The translations under genes and the position numbers were made by a program. Under the pieces are notes generated by a model. It was given only the letters and a program-made list of their open reading frames with translations, did not search any database and was not told where the DNA came from. Shown in pieces: positions 11,787-19,894 of a stretch of 64,000 nt of DNA. The number at the start of each line of letters is the position of its first letter. The first letter of the stretch is position 1. Source of the DNA: CAVRZY01 sp963725415 (lineage in GTDB: Bacteria; Acidobacteriota; Terriglobia; Bryobacterales; Bryobacteraceae); NCBI GenBank assembly GCA_963725415.1, contig CAVRZY010000166.1:1-64000 (forward strand), given 5' to 3'.

Positions 11787-12139
11787 TGGTGGAGGCGGCG
11801 GGAGTTGAACCCGCGTCCGAGAAGGTCTGCTGTGAAGAGCCTACGTGCGTAGCCGGTTCAATGTTTTCGGCCGCCGTGTCAGAGCCAGCAAGTGCGACGG
11901 CGCCCTAGTCCGATTGATTTCGGCTTCAGGCTCCGGACCGAAGCCTTGCGCCTATCCCGCATGGATGACACCCACAGGCCGACGGGCGGGCCCATCGACC
12001 GGGGCGGCTGCCTAACGAATTAGGCGGCGAATGCAAACTGCGTATTGGCAGTTTTAGGTTTCCGATCGTTTTACGGGAGCTCGGAACCCGGCACGCCTCT
12101 TCACCTCAGATTCGATCCCGTCGAATCCGTTACGCCCCC
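11787..12139 (-). ncRNA. ssrA: tmRNA (transfer-messenger RNA)
   Basis: Rescues stalled ribosomes and tags the unfinished protein for proteolysis. The minus strand starts GGGGGCGTAACGGATTCGACG (5' end at 12139) and ends with a T-arm and CGCCTCCACCA (11787). The seven-base acceptor stem GGGGGCG/CGCCTCC pairs fully with one G-U, and CCA is encoded. The tag frame, 12049 down to 12023, codes ANTQFAFAA followed by TAA (12022-12020), with GCC as resume codon. The tag ends AA like other bacterial tags and is close to the one I recall for Solibacter (ANTQFAYAA). The clpS gene, whose product works with Clp protease, lies 1.2 kb away. The length (353) is normal. Confidence 0.95.
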
Positions 12140-12221
12140 ACAAGACCATTCTACCGCAGGTCTGCACATTCCTGGTACAACTGCAAGCGGTTTGCTGTAG
12201 GATCTAGGGAAAGGAGATGGC

Positions 12222-13370
12222 ATGCACACACATTCGCGGCGCGGTTTCCTGAAAGAGATCCTGGGCGGCGCCTGGGTGGGGGCGTCGGTGCTCGAGCAGG
12301 CGGTGTTGCGGGCGGCGCAGGCCCGGGCGCAGTCGGCGGGCGCGCCGGCGAACCTTTTCGACATCGACAAAGTAGCTGAGGGAGTCTACGGCGTGATCGC
12401 CCGGCCGACGGCGCGGATCAACTGCAATGCGGCTATCTTCGAGAACTCGAGCGATATCCTCATCGTAGACACCCACTCGAAGGCCTCGGCGGTGGCTGCT
12501 CTAGCAGCGCAAATCCGCAAGGAGATCAGCCCGAAGCCCATCCGCTACATCGTGAACACACATTTCCATTGGGACCACATCCAGGGCAACCCGGCTTATA
12601 AGAAAATCGCGCCGCGCGCCGATATCATCTCCAGCACCGTGACGCGCAATCTTATGGCGGACTTGGCGGCGCCGCGGCTCAAAGCCTCGCTCGAGCAGGC
12701 CGCGAAGGCCGTGGAGACTTTCAAGCAGAAGCTGGCGGCGGCCAAGACGGCGAAGGAGAAATCTTATTGCGAGAGGATGGTTTCCGAGACTCGGGCCTAC
12801 CTGGCCGAAATGCGGGATTTCACCCCGGAGCTGCCCAACATCACCTTCTGCCACCACCTGATCATTCACGACAAAGCGCACCAGTTGCATCTGGCTTTCC
12901 GGGGCCGGGGGCACACGGCCGGCGACATCGTGATCTTCTGCCCGCAGAAGAAGGTCATTGCCACAGGGGACCTGCTGCACGGTTTCCTGCCGTACTTGGG
13001 AGACGGCTATCCGCTGGAATGGCCGCGCACGCTGCAGTCGGTGGGCGACATGGGGTTTCAGACGGTGATCGGAGGGCACGGGGGCGTGCAGCGCACGCGG
13101 GAGCGGCTGGGGCAGATGGCAGCTTACATCGAGGAACTCTCCGAGATGGTGGCCAAGGGCAAACGGGCCGGCCAGACGGCCGAGCGGCTTCAAGCTGCGA
13201 TCACGCCGGCCGCGCTGAAATCGCTGGAGAGCGGCGGGTACGGCCAATACGTGTCGGAGAACCTGGTCAGGTACTATGCAGATTACGAGTTGCATAATCC
13301 TTCCGAGGCCCTGGTGATAGGGGTCAAGGAGAACGTCGCCGACACCTTCAACACCCTAGAGAAAAGTTAA
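12222..13370 (+). CDS. Tat-exported metallo-beta-lactamase-fold hydrolase
   Basis: A 382-residue MBL-fold protein. The leader has a Tat motif (SRRGFLKEI, residues 5-13). The zinc motif HFHWDH is at residues 114-119, with a later His in GRGHTAGD, an Asp in ATGDLLHG and a final His in IGGHGG. Family members of this form include alkyl-sulfatase-like and quinoprotein-relay hydrolases, so the substrate is open. The start ATG at 12222 has an AAGGAG ribosome site 7-12 bases upstream. clpS starts only six bases after the stop, suggesting co-transcription of the MBL gene, clpS and the SDR gene. Confidence 0.87.
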   Translation: MHTHSRRGFLKEILGGAWVGASVLEQAVLRAAQARAQSAGAPANLFDIDKVAEGVYGVIARPTARINCNAAIFENSSDILIVDTHSKASAVAALAAQIRKEISPKPIRYIVNTHFHWDHIQGNPAYKKIAPRADIISSTVTRNLMADLAAPRLKASLEQAAKAVETFKQKLAAAKTAKEKSYCERMVSETRAYLAEMRDFTPELPNITFCHHLIIHDKAHQLHLAFRGRGHTAGDIVIFCPQKKVIATGDLLHGFLPYLGDGYPLEWPRTLQSVGDMGFQTVIGGHGGVQRTRERLGQMAAYIEELSEMVAKGKRAGQTAERLQAAITPAALKSLESGGYGQYVSENLVRYYADYELHNPSEALVIGVKENVADTFNTLEKS

Positions 13371-13376
13371 CGGGAT

Positions 13377-13703
13377 ATGGCCAGCGTCAAAGTCGAGCCC
13401 GGGGCTGAGACCATCGAGCGGGACCAGCTCACGCCGCTCTACAACGTGGTTCTGCTTGACGACAACACGCATACCTACGACTACGTGATCGAGATGCTGG
13501 GGAAGCTGTTTCTGTTCTCGGAGGCCGAAGCGTATGCCCACGCGGTCGAGGTGGACAAGACCGGACGGACCATCGTGATCACCTGCGAACTCGATCACGC
13601 GGAGTTCGCCCGGGACCAGATCCGGGCCTACGGGCCGGACTGGCGGATGCCCGAATCGAAGGGCTCGATGGCGGCCATCATCGAGCCGGCTGCTGGTGAA
13701 TGA
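13377..13703 (+). CDS. clpS: ATP-dependent Clp protease adaptor ClpS
   Basis: ClpS brings N-end-rule substrates to ClpA/C-P. The protein has 108 residues with the ClpS core YNVVLLDDNTHTYDYVIEML, then the AEAYAHAVEVDKTGRTIV and DQIRAYGPD regions. Length fits the family. The start is six bases after the MBL gene stop, and the stop overlaps the start of the SDR gene (ATGATG/TGA), so translation is probably coupled. Intact. Confidence 0.93.
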   Translation: MASVKVEPGAETIERDQLTPLYNVVLLDDNTHTYDYVIEMLGKLFLFSEAEAYAHAVEVDKTGRTIVITCELDHAEFARDQIRAYGPDWRMPESKGSMAAIIEPAAGE

Positions 13704-14476
13704 TGCTTGCGGATCAAACTGCGCTGGTCACAGGCGCCTCGCGGGGGATCGGGCGGGCGATTGCCCGGCGGCTGGCAAACGAGGGCGCCGCCGTGGCCAT
13801 CAACTACCTGGCGCGCGCAGCCGAGGCAGAAGCGCTGGCTACAGAGATCCGCGCCGCTGGGGGCCGGGCGGTAGCGGTTCAGGCTGACGTCGGCGACGCC
13901 GCCCAGGTCAGCGCCATGGTCGGCAAGATCGAAACGGACCTTGGCGCAATCGACATTCTGGTGAACAACGCCGGCCAGTCCGTCAAAGGCGACCTGGAGG
14001 ATTTTGACTACTCCCAGATGGAGCCGCTGCGGCGGACCAACGTGGACGGGGTGGTGCATGTCACGCGCGCCGTGGCGCCGGGGATGAAGCGGAAACGCTA
14101 CGGAAGGATCGTCAACCTGACTTCGATTGCGGCTCACGGGACGTGCTTCGTGGGGACTACGTTTTATGCTGCCACCAAGGCCGCTGTCTCCGTGCTGACG
14201 CGGAGGTTCGCCCTGGATCTGGGGCCCTATGGCATCACGGTGAACGCGGTGGCGCCGGGCTTCATCGTGACGGAAATGGCGACGGCCGGGCGAAGCCCGG
14301 AGGAGTTCGAGGCCCTGCTGCGGGAAATTGCCGCCAAGGCCATGGTCCGGCGCGTGGGTCGGCCCGAGGACATCGCGCACGCAGTCGCCTTCCTGGTGTC
14401 GCCGGAGTCCGGCTTCCTTACCGGCCAGGTGCTCACGGTTGACGGCGGACGGATGGACTATATCGCACATCCTTGA
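13700..14476 (+). CDS. SDR-family oxidoreductase (FabG-like)
   Basis: Short-chain dehydrogenase/reductase of about 257 residues. The NAD(P)-binding motif TGASRGIG is at residues 10-17 (counted from the second ATG, 13703), NNAG is near 88-91, and the catalytic Ser-Tyr-Lys set is S141, Y155, K159 (YAATK). The C-terminal PEDIAHAVAFLVSPESGFLTGQVLTVDGG is typical of FabG-type enzymes. Two ATGs in tandem (13700, 13703) overlap the clpS stop. The 3' end overlaps the convergent isochorismatase-like gene by 44 bases. Substrate unknown; the 3-oxoacyl-ACP reductase role is only one option. Confidence 0.9.
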   Translation: MMLADQTALVTGASRGIGRAIARRLANEGAAVAINYLARAAEAEALATEIRAAGGRAVAVQADVGDAAQVSAMVGKIETDLGAIDILVNNAGQSVKGDLEDFDYSQMEPLRRTNVDGVVHVTRAVAPGMKRKRYGRIVNLTSIAAHGTCFVGTTFYAATKAAVSVLTRRFALDLGPYGITVNAVAPGFIVTEMATAGRSPEEFEALLREIAAKAMVRRVGRPEDIAHAVAFLVSPESGFLTGQVLTVDGGRMDYIAHP

Positions 14477-15293
14477 GCGCGCGCATCAGCTCGCCGCTTT
14501 CGACCGTGGGGCACCAGTATTTCTCGATGTGCTGGATGACCAGCTCGGTGCCCTGCTCATGGGTGACGTAGGGACGGGCCTTGGGATCGTACATGGAGTC
14601 GGTGAGGTCGCGGACCAGGACGCAGCGGATGCCCCATTTGGTCATCTGCTTGATGGCGAAGGAGCGATTGAGCACGCACATGTTGGTGTGAACGCCCATC
14701 ACCAGCAAGTGCTTGATGCCTTGCTGCTGGAAGAGGCTGTAAATCTCGGTCCCTTTGTCGGAGATGACATCGTCTTCGACGATGCGCAGGCCAGGGTGCT
14801 CGCGGGTCCAGGCTTTGTAGAATTTCTCCGGGGTGTCGCATCCCCCAGCGGAAGTGTCAATGGGTAGAGGTGGATCGGACAAGTCGAGATTGGGCGGGGG
14901 CTGGAGGGTGGGCAGTTCCAGCATCCGCCGCCGCTGGGGCGCGTCCCTGTAGAAGTCCATGGTCTCGGAAGGGGAATGCACGATCAAGATGCCGCGGCTC
15001 CTGGCTTGGTCAACCACGGGGGCCATTTTCTTGACGAGCGCGTCAACGCGCCGCGTGGCGCCGATGCACCAATGCTTGTCCCACATGTCGCAGATCAGCA
15101 GAGCGGTCTGCGGGGCGGGGAAGGCCTGCTGGAAGCGGACCTCCTCCCAGAGGCCGCTGCCCCTGAAAGCCTCGACGCGGGTGCGGAGGGTCAAGCGAAG
15201 CTCAGCGTTGCCGGCGGCTCCGAGCCACGCCGGCCAGAGGGCTGCGATGAGTAGTACCCGAATCAGCAGTGACAAGTCCTTCAGCACTTTCAT
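14433..15293 (-). CDS. Exported isochorismatase-family hydrolase
   Basis: Cysteine hydrolase of the nicotinamidase/isochorismatase fold. The start at 15293 gives a clear signal peptide (MKVLKDLSLLIRVLLIAALWPAWLGAAG); an ATG nine codons upstream (15320) is possible. Motifs are TALLICDMWDKHWC (catalytic Asp), a Lys in the EIYSLFQQQGIKHLLVMG block, and the nucleophile region GVHTNMCVLNRSFAI. Secreted members are usual in Solibacter-like genomes; the substrate is unknown. It converges with, and overlaps, the SDR gene. Confidence 0.83.
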   Translation of the reverse strand: MKVLKDLSLLIRVLLIAALWPAWLGAAGNAELRLTLRTRVEAFRGSGLWEEVRFQQAFPAPQTALLICDMWDKHWCIGATRRVDALVKKMAPVVDQARSRGILIVHSPSETMDFYRDAPQRRRMLELPTLQPPPNLDLSDPPLPIDTSAGGCDTPEKFYKAWTREHPGLRIVEDDVISDKGTEIYSLFQQQGIKHLLVMGVHTNMCVLNRSFAIKQMTKWGIRCVLVRDLTDSMYDPKARPYVTHEQGTELVIQHIEKYWCPTVESGELMRALKDVRYSPSVRRQP

Positions 15294-15372
15294 TTTGGAG
15301 TCCTGATCAGGTGTAATCATACAGCAGAGTACGGGAGGGCTGCGCTACACTACCGCAGAGAGGAACGCAGAG

Positions 15373-16464
15373 ATGCTTTTTCGGAGTTTCAGATTCATAT
15401 CCATGGCGTTGGGGGCGGCTGGAGCACTGTGGCTGGCTGGTCCAGCCGTGGCCCAGAGCAGGCCCCAAAACGTTGTACTGATCGGCTGGGACGGCGCGCA
15501 GCGCAACCATCTCAAAGAAATGATCGCGCGCAACGAGGCGCCCAACCTGATGGCCCTGGCGAAGGAAGGAAAGCTGGTTGACATCGATGTGGTCAGTGGC
15601 GCCACAGACACCAAGGCCGGCTGGACGCAGATCCTCACGGGATATGCGCCCGAGAAGACCGGCGTCTACAGCAATGGCAGGTACCAGGCGATCCCGGTGG
15701 GATACTCGGCCTTCGAGCGGCTCGAACAATTCTTCGGGCCGGAGAATATCCAGACCATGGCTTTCATCGCCAAGAAGGGTCACGTGGACGCGGATGCGGC
15801 GCGGAAGGTGCGCTACGACCAGTGGGCGAAGCGAGAAGCCAAGCAACGGAAGATCGACCGGGCCAAGCCCGGACGGGGAAACCTCCAAGGAGGCCGAATT
15901 GTCGAGGAAAACGGAGTCAAGTTCGTGGAGGTGCCGGGCAAGCCTTGGTACAACGCCAAGCGCCGCATGGATTCCTTTGTGAACGGCTTGCGACTGAATG
16001 AAACCGTCGCCATTATGGCCATGCAGGCTCTAGAGAAGTGTCGCGACAAAAGGTTCTTCTTCTTCGTTCATTTCGCCGAGCCCGATCATGCCGGCCATCG
16101 CTGGGGAGAGAACTCCCAGGAGTACACGGATGCGATCAAGCTGGATGATCTGTGGACCGGCAAGCTCATCGCCAGGCTCAAGGAGCTGGGACTCTACGAC
16201 AAGACGCTCGTCTACATCGTGGCGGACCATGGCTTCAATGAGGGCGAGCGTGGGCACCGCTACGCTCCCTACGTATTCCTCGCCACGAACGATAAGAGCG
16301 TCATCCGCAATGGCGCTCGCGAAGATATCGCCCCAAGCATCCTGAAGCGGTTCGGAATGGACTTGTCGAAAATCGAGCCGAAGCTCGACGGCATACCCTT
16401 GGACGAGCCAGCCCCGGAGCGGAAGGCCGCGCCCGAGCAAGCGCGCCCGCGCCGGGGGAATTGA
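15373..16464 (+). CDS. Exported type I phosphodiesterase/alkaline phosphatase superfamily protein
   Basis: A 363-residue alkaline-phosphatase-superfamily enzyme with a signal peptide cleaved near AVAQS. The first metal site is in VVLIGWDGAQRNH (Asp40); the nucleophile region is GATDTKAGWTQILTG; later metal ligands are in HFAEPDHAGH and IVADHGFNEG-RGH. Likely substrates are phosphodiesters or phosphonates; not resolvable from sequence. The C-terminus is Pro/Arg-rich and its stop codon (16462-16464) is part of the repeat that starts at 16461. Promoter is probably in 15320-15372, where a CTACACT hexamer lies near 15349. Confidence 0.82.
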   Translation: MLFRSFRFISMALGAAGALWLAGPAVAQSRPQNVVLIGWDGAQRNHLKEMIARNEAPNLMALAKEGKLVDIDVVSGATDTKAGWTQILTGYAPEKTGVYSNGRYQAIPVGYSAFERLEQFFGPENIQTMAFIAKKGHVDADAARKVRYDQWAKREAKQRKIDRAKPGRGNLQGGRIVEENGVKFVEVPGKPWYNAKRRMDSFVNGLRLNETVAIMAMQALEKCRDKRFFFFVHFAEPDHAGHRWGENSQEYTDAIKLDDLWTGKLIARLKELGLYDKTLVYIVADHGFNEGERGHRYAPYVFLATNDKSVIRNGAREDIAPSILKRFGMDLSKIEPKLDGIPLDEPAPERKAAPEQARPRRGN

Positions 16465-16534
16465 CGATTGTGGAGTTGACGATTGACGATTGCTGTGTCT
16501 GGCGCCGCGGGACACCCGAATCGTCAATCGTCAA
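16461..16534. repeat. Inverted-repeat element, copy 1 (TTGACGATT family)
   Basis: TTGACGATTG at 16461, then TTGACGATTGACGATT (16476-16491), a GC-rich centre with GTGTCTGGCGCCGCGGGACAC, and AATCGTCAATCGTCAA (16519-16534). The centre is the reverse complement of the centre of copy 2 at 23418-23491, so the two copies are in opposite orientation. The phosphodiesterase stop codon lies in the first unit. Confidence 0.85.
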
Positions 16535-16559
16535 TGCGTCGCCGCAAAGAAATGCGGCT

Positions 16560-17115
16560 TCAGTAGTCCAGGGGTCCATCCTTCTTGGGCTGCTTGCTGC
16601 GCTGGACCTCGAGCCGCGGGACGCCGAAGTGCCCGCCTAACTCGCTGAGCTGGTCCAGATCGATCGAGCCGACGATGCTCACCACCGTCAGTTCCTTGGG
16701 CTGGGCGGCAATCAGGGCGAAGCCCGCGATCTGATTCCCCTCGCTCTTGGTGAACACCTCGACGTTCTCGCCCTTGCGCTGGCTGCGAACACCCACAATG
16801 CGGGACCAGCCCGGCCCGCGGAACTGGGCGCGGATGGCCTCCACATCCGCCTCGGCGTATTCGCCTTCCTTAGCGAACTCGAAGCTCTTCACGTAGATCC
16901 CTTTGAAGGCCGCCGATGAGCTTCTTCACTCTGGCTTCATCGGGTTCCTGGCCCGAGAGGAACTTACCGGCCAGTTGGAGCAGCGGGCCATCGAGGGTGA
17001 CATCGACGACCTGGGCCACCTTGGGGGCCAGCTTGTCCAGATTGAACTGGAGGCTCTGGCCGTAACTGAGACCCATTAGTACAAACGACGCTGTAATGAT
17101 CGCACCTGTTTTCAT
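16560..17115 (-). CDS. DUF4252 protein, frameshift near 16895
   Basis: Small exported protein of a family regularly found beside ECF sigma genes; role unknown. The N-terminal part (17115 to about 16900) has a signal peptide (MKTGAIITASFVLMGLSYGQS) and LDKLAPKVAQVVDVTLDGPLLQLAGKFL. The C-terminal part (from about 16895) is in another frame and reads IYVKSFEFAKEGEY, the best conserved stretch of DUF4252. One extra T in the CTTCAAAGGG run would split the gene this way. Its start overlaps the anti-sigma stop (ATGA). With the frame repaired the product is about 184 residues. Confidence 0.75.
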
Positions 17116-17492
17116 AGATTCCCCTTTCCAGTAATGCCTGCGGAGGGCTGATGGCTGACGGCGGACAGCTTGAGTACCTTCTGTTGCACAGCGTTGAGCC
17201 TGCCGCCGGCAATCTTGAGCGCCAGCACGAGGCGCTCTTTGGCAGCCTCACCCTGGACCCGGACCCGATAGTTGTGGTACTCAGATACCCCGACCGCAAG
17301 CAGCAGGCACGCTGCTAGGGCGGCCGCAAAGCGGTACAGCCTGGGTAATCGGAGCCAGGAGCGCCAGGCTGACCAGCGGGTGGCGATTTCCGCTGCCGGA
17401 GCATCCAAGCGCGCCAGAACGCGCTGGGCAAAATCCGGCGAAGGCTCCTGGCGTTTCAAAGCGGATCTGAGTTCATCTTCGAGGCGGCTCAT
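17112..17492 (-). CDS. Putative membrane anti-sigma factor
   Basis: A 126-residue protein with a cytosolic N-terminus (SPDFAQRVLARL, a phrase typical of acidobacterial anti-sigma factors), one membrane segment (YRFAAALAACLLLAVGV) and a short outer part. It probably holds the sigma factor encoded just upstream until a signal arrives. It overlaps the sigma gene by four bases (ATGA) and the DUF4252 gene by four bases, so the three form one coupled operon. No zinc-finger HxxxCxxC motif is seen, so it is not of the ZAS type. Confidence 0.7.
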   Translation of the reverse strand: MSRLEDELRSALKRQEPSPDFAQRVLARLDAPAAEIATRWSAWRSWLRLPRLYRFAAALAACLLLAVGVSEYHNYRVRVQGEAAKERLVLALKIAGGRLNAVQQKVLKLSAVSHQPSAGITGKGNL

Positions 17493-18034
17493 ACGCGCAA
17501 TTCTCCATGCCTGCGTGCGAGCTTCTCGCGCAGGATGGCCAGCGAGCGCTGCAAATGGCTTTTAACGGTCCTGACTTTCATCTCAAGCACCTCCGCAATC
17601 TCCGCGGGTTCAAGGTCCTCCTGGTAACGCAGGATGACCGCCATGCGCGCTTTCTCCGGGAGCGCGGCGACCAGCCTTCGCAGCATTCCGGCCAGCATCG
17701 GGTCTCCGGCCTGCGGGGCGATAGCCGGTTCCGGGATATCCTCCAGAGCCACTTTGGGCTGGAGTTTCCGGCGCCGGGCCTGGTCAATTGAGCGATGGCT
17801 GGTCACCTTGCGCAGCCAGAACTTGAGGTGAGCGGGAGACTCGACCCCGGCCAGATTCTTGTGAAGCTGGAGGAAAACCTCCTGTGCCAGCTCTTCGGCC
17901 AGCCACCGGTCATGCAGAAAGTGGTAGGCGATGCTGAAAACCATGGCCTGGTGCTCACGGACAATCTCGGCGAAGGCCGAGGAATCGCCCTGGGCCGACC
18001 TCGCCAGCGTCTCGCTCGTCAGCTCGGCTGCCAC
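17489..18034 (-). CDS. ECF-type RNA polymerase sigma factor
   Basis: Sigma-70 family, extracytoplasmic-function type, about 182 residues. Region 2 is FAEIVREHQAMVFSIAYHFLHDRWLAEELAQEVFLQLHKNL; region 4 is LPEKARMAVILRYQEDLEPAEIAEVLEMKVRTVKSHLQRSLAILREKL. The reading frame stays open to 18418, but the upstream part has no sigma similarity and overlaps the divergent GH53 gene. A GTG at 18034 or a TTG at 18043 is the likely start. First gene of the sigma/anti-sigma/DUF4252 operon. Confidence 0.87.
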   Translation of the reverse strand: MAAELTSETLARSAQGDSSAFAEIVREHQAMVFSIAYHFLHDRWLAEELAQEVFLQLHKNLAGVESPAHLKFWLRKVTSHRSIDQARRRKLQPKVALEDIPEPAIAPQAGDPMLAGMLRRLVAALPEKARMAVILRYQEDLEPAEIAEVLEMKVRTVKSHLQRSLAILREKLARRHGELRV

Positions 18035-18266
18035 CCTCTTCAATCTCGGTAGCCCTTCATAAGATTGATACGCAGGCGGGCCGGTGAAGGAACGCAGTTT
18101 TTTCGGCGGCGGGTTGCTGATTCTTCCGGAAAAGGCAGAGGTCGGCAGAGAAAGCCGGGGTTCAACGGCTCGAAGCGAGACCGGTTGTAGTATGCTGATA
18201 GCGGCGGAAGGCCAGACGGGGGAAGCGGTACCGATGATGGGCTTTCTGGTGCTCGGAATGTGAATT

Positions 18267-19304
18267 ATGAAAAAGCAATACCTGGCTGTTTGCGCGCTCA
18301 TGCTGTGGTGGCCAGCCGCTGGTGTGCGCGCTGCCGAATACGCTATCGGCGCCGACTTGTCGTTCCTCAAACAGGCGGAGGAACGCGGCACCGTCTTCAA
18401 GGACAACGGACAAGCCAAGCCGGGGCTACAGATCTTTAAGGATCACGGCTACAACTGGATCCGCCTGCGGCTTTTCCATACTCCTACGCAGCTTCCCAAC
18501 AATCTCCAGTACACGATTGAGCTGGCTAAAGCAGCCAAGCAACTGGGGTTTCGCTTTCTGCTCAACTATCACTACTCAGACACCTGGGCCGACCCGGGCA
18601 AGCAATTCATTCCCAAGGCGTGGGAAGGGATGTCGCACAAGCAACTGGCGGAGGCGGTGTTTGCCTACACGCGCGATACGATCACGGCCTTCCGGGAAGC
18701 CGGCGTGCTGCCCGACATGGTGCAGATCGGCAACGAAGTCATCAACGGAATGTTGTGGCCGGACGGCAGACTGCCTGCGAACTGGGACAACTTTGTCGAG
18801 TTGGTGAGGGCCGGCATCGCCGGCGTGGAAGCCGGGCGGGGCGCCCAAACCCGCCCGCGAATCATGGTCCACATCGACCGCGGCGGCGACCAACCCAGGA
18901 CAAAGTCCTTCTTCGACAGACTACATTCCTACGGCCTGAACTACGACGTCATAGGGCAGTCGTACTATCCGTGGTGGCACGGCAGCTTGAACGACCTGCG
19001 CGAGAACCTGCTCTTTATGGCGAGCGAGTACAAGCGCGACATCATGCTAGTGGAGGTGGCCTACAACTGGAGACCGGGAGAGTACTTGAAGCGGCCCGGA
19101 CCGTTCCCCGAGAGTCCCCAAGGACAGAAGGAGTTCCTGGAGGAAGTGAATCGTATCGTCCAGGCAACGCCCGGAGGACTGGGCAAAGGCGTGTTTTGGT
19201 GGGAGCCGGCGGTGGCCGGACCTCTGGGCCGCCGGGGATTCTTCGACGCCGAAGGCAACGCGCTGCCGGTTATGGGCGTGTTCGACAAATATACGCGTCA
19301 CTGA
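18267..19304 (+). CDS. GH53 arabinogalactan endo-beta-1,4-galactanase
   Basis: Cuts the beta-1,4-galactan side chains of pectin outside the cell. The protein has 345 residues with a Sec signal peptide (MKKQYLAVCALMLWWPAAGVRAA). Family text includes GADLSFLKQAEERG, GYNWIRLRLFHTP and LNYHYSDTWADPGKQ. The two catalytic Glu are E157 in QIGNEVINGMLWP and E263 in MLVEVAYNW. A complete single-domain enzyme, with no carbohydrate module. The stop codon is followed at once by a repeat-like sequence (AGAAGCTGTGAAA) shared with 20876-20888. Confidence 0.92.
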   Translation: MKKQYLAVCALMLWWPAAGVRAAEYAIGADLSFLKQAEERGTVFKDNGQAKPGLQIFKDHGYNWIRLRLFHTPTQLPNNLQYTIELAKAAKQLGFRFLLNYHYSDTWADPGKQFIPKAWEGMSHKQLAEAVFAYTRDTITAFREAGVLPDMVQIGNEVINGMLWPDGRLPANWDNFVELVRAGIAGVEAGRGAQTRPRIMVHIDRGGDQPRTKSFFDRLHSYGLNYDVIGQSYYPWWHGSLNDLRENLLFMASEYKRDIMLVEVAYNWRPGEYLKRPGPFPESPQGQKEFLEEVNRIVQATPGGLGKGVFWWEPAVAGPLGRRGFFDAEGNALPVMGVFDKYTRH

Positions 19305-19350
19305 GAAGCTGTGAAAAGAAGCTAGGGCAGGTCGGGGACCTGCCCCACTA
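19304..19350. repeat. REP-like palindrome after the GH53 gene
   Basis: AGAAGCTGTGAAA at 19304-19316 is the reverse complement of 20876-20888. It is followed by a hairpin around GGGCAGGTCGGGGACCTGCCC. Related GGCAGG/CCTGCC hairpins occur in the 20764-20882 element and near 33690. Confidence 0.6.
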
Positions 19351-19375
19351 ACCCGAAAGGCGGCTGTGGCTTAGG

Positions 19376-19534
19376 AGCCCGTGGATAAAGTCCGGCGGAC
19401 CGGTCGGCGGAGGGAATTTCGGGGACAGGCAACGAAACCCCCTCGGCTAAGTGCCCCAGTCTGAATGGCCGCCTCGACACGGAGTTTCGTCGCCTGTCCC
19501 CGAAATTCGCGCATTGTGACTTTATCCACGGGCT
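19376..19534. mobile_element. MITE-like inverted-repeat element
   Basis: A 159-base palindromic unit with perfect 17-base ends, AGCCCGTGGATAAAGTC (19376-19392) and its reverse complement (19518-19534). A second inner pair matches 24 of 25 positions (19414-19438 with 19484-19508, core GAATTTCGGGGACAGGC). It encodes no protein. TTAG occurs on both sides a base or so away from the ends, a weak candidate for a target duplication. The right edge falls two bases from the stop codon of the receptor remnant (19536-19538). Confidence 0.75.
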
Positions 19535-19535
19535 G

Positions 19536-19760
19536 TTAGAACAAGAGCTTGAGCGATAGCTGGATGGTGCGACAGGTATCGCCGCGGCTGTTGAGCTTCA
19601 GCGCCTTTCCGAAGTTCGTATCAGTGGTGCCGGTGGCGGCGGTGGCGCGCCCGACGCTGTTGCTGGCGTTGTAGGCGTCGGCCCGAAGTTGAATCCGGAC
19701 CCGCTCGGTAATGGCCGTGCTCTTGCTCAAATCAATACCGTTGGCTGTGTGCGCAGGGAG
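19536..19760 (-). pseudogene. C-terminal remnant of an Oar-like TonB-dependent receptor
   Basis: Only the last 70 or so residues can be recognised: IDLSKSTAITERVRIQLRADAYNASNS, then a final beta strand IQLSLKLLF ending in Phe, as in outer-membrane beta barrels. This matches the closing part of the large carboxypeptidase-regulatory/TonB receptors that abound in Solibacter-like genomes. Upstream of about 19760 no receptor sequence continues in any frame, so most of the gene has been lost. Confidence 0.6.
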
Positions 19761-19894
19761 AACTCGCCATCTATTTCCACGCCCGTACGCCTTTCGAGAA
19801 GGTCTTGCTTCAGAGTGAAAAGCGGTGGATACGGGGGGCGCAGATCTGCTTGCCCGGAGATCGTCATCGGCGGGTAGGGCCTTGGGCGAACAGC

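Noticed and set aside
11790..11830. A tRNA-like T-arm (GGGAGTTGAACCC)
   Set aside because: It is the 3' tRNA-like half of the tmRNA, not a separate tRNA.
17489..18418. Long form of the sigma factor starting at 18418
   Set aside because: The first 125 residues lie over the divergent GH53 gene and do not look like a sigma domain.
19740..19890. Possible further exons or frames of the receptor upstream of 19760
   Set aside because: No receptor-like text in any frame; left out of the pseudogene call.
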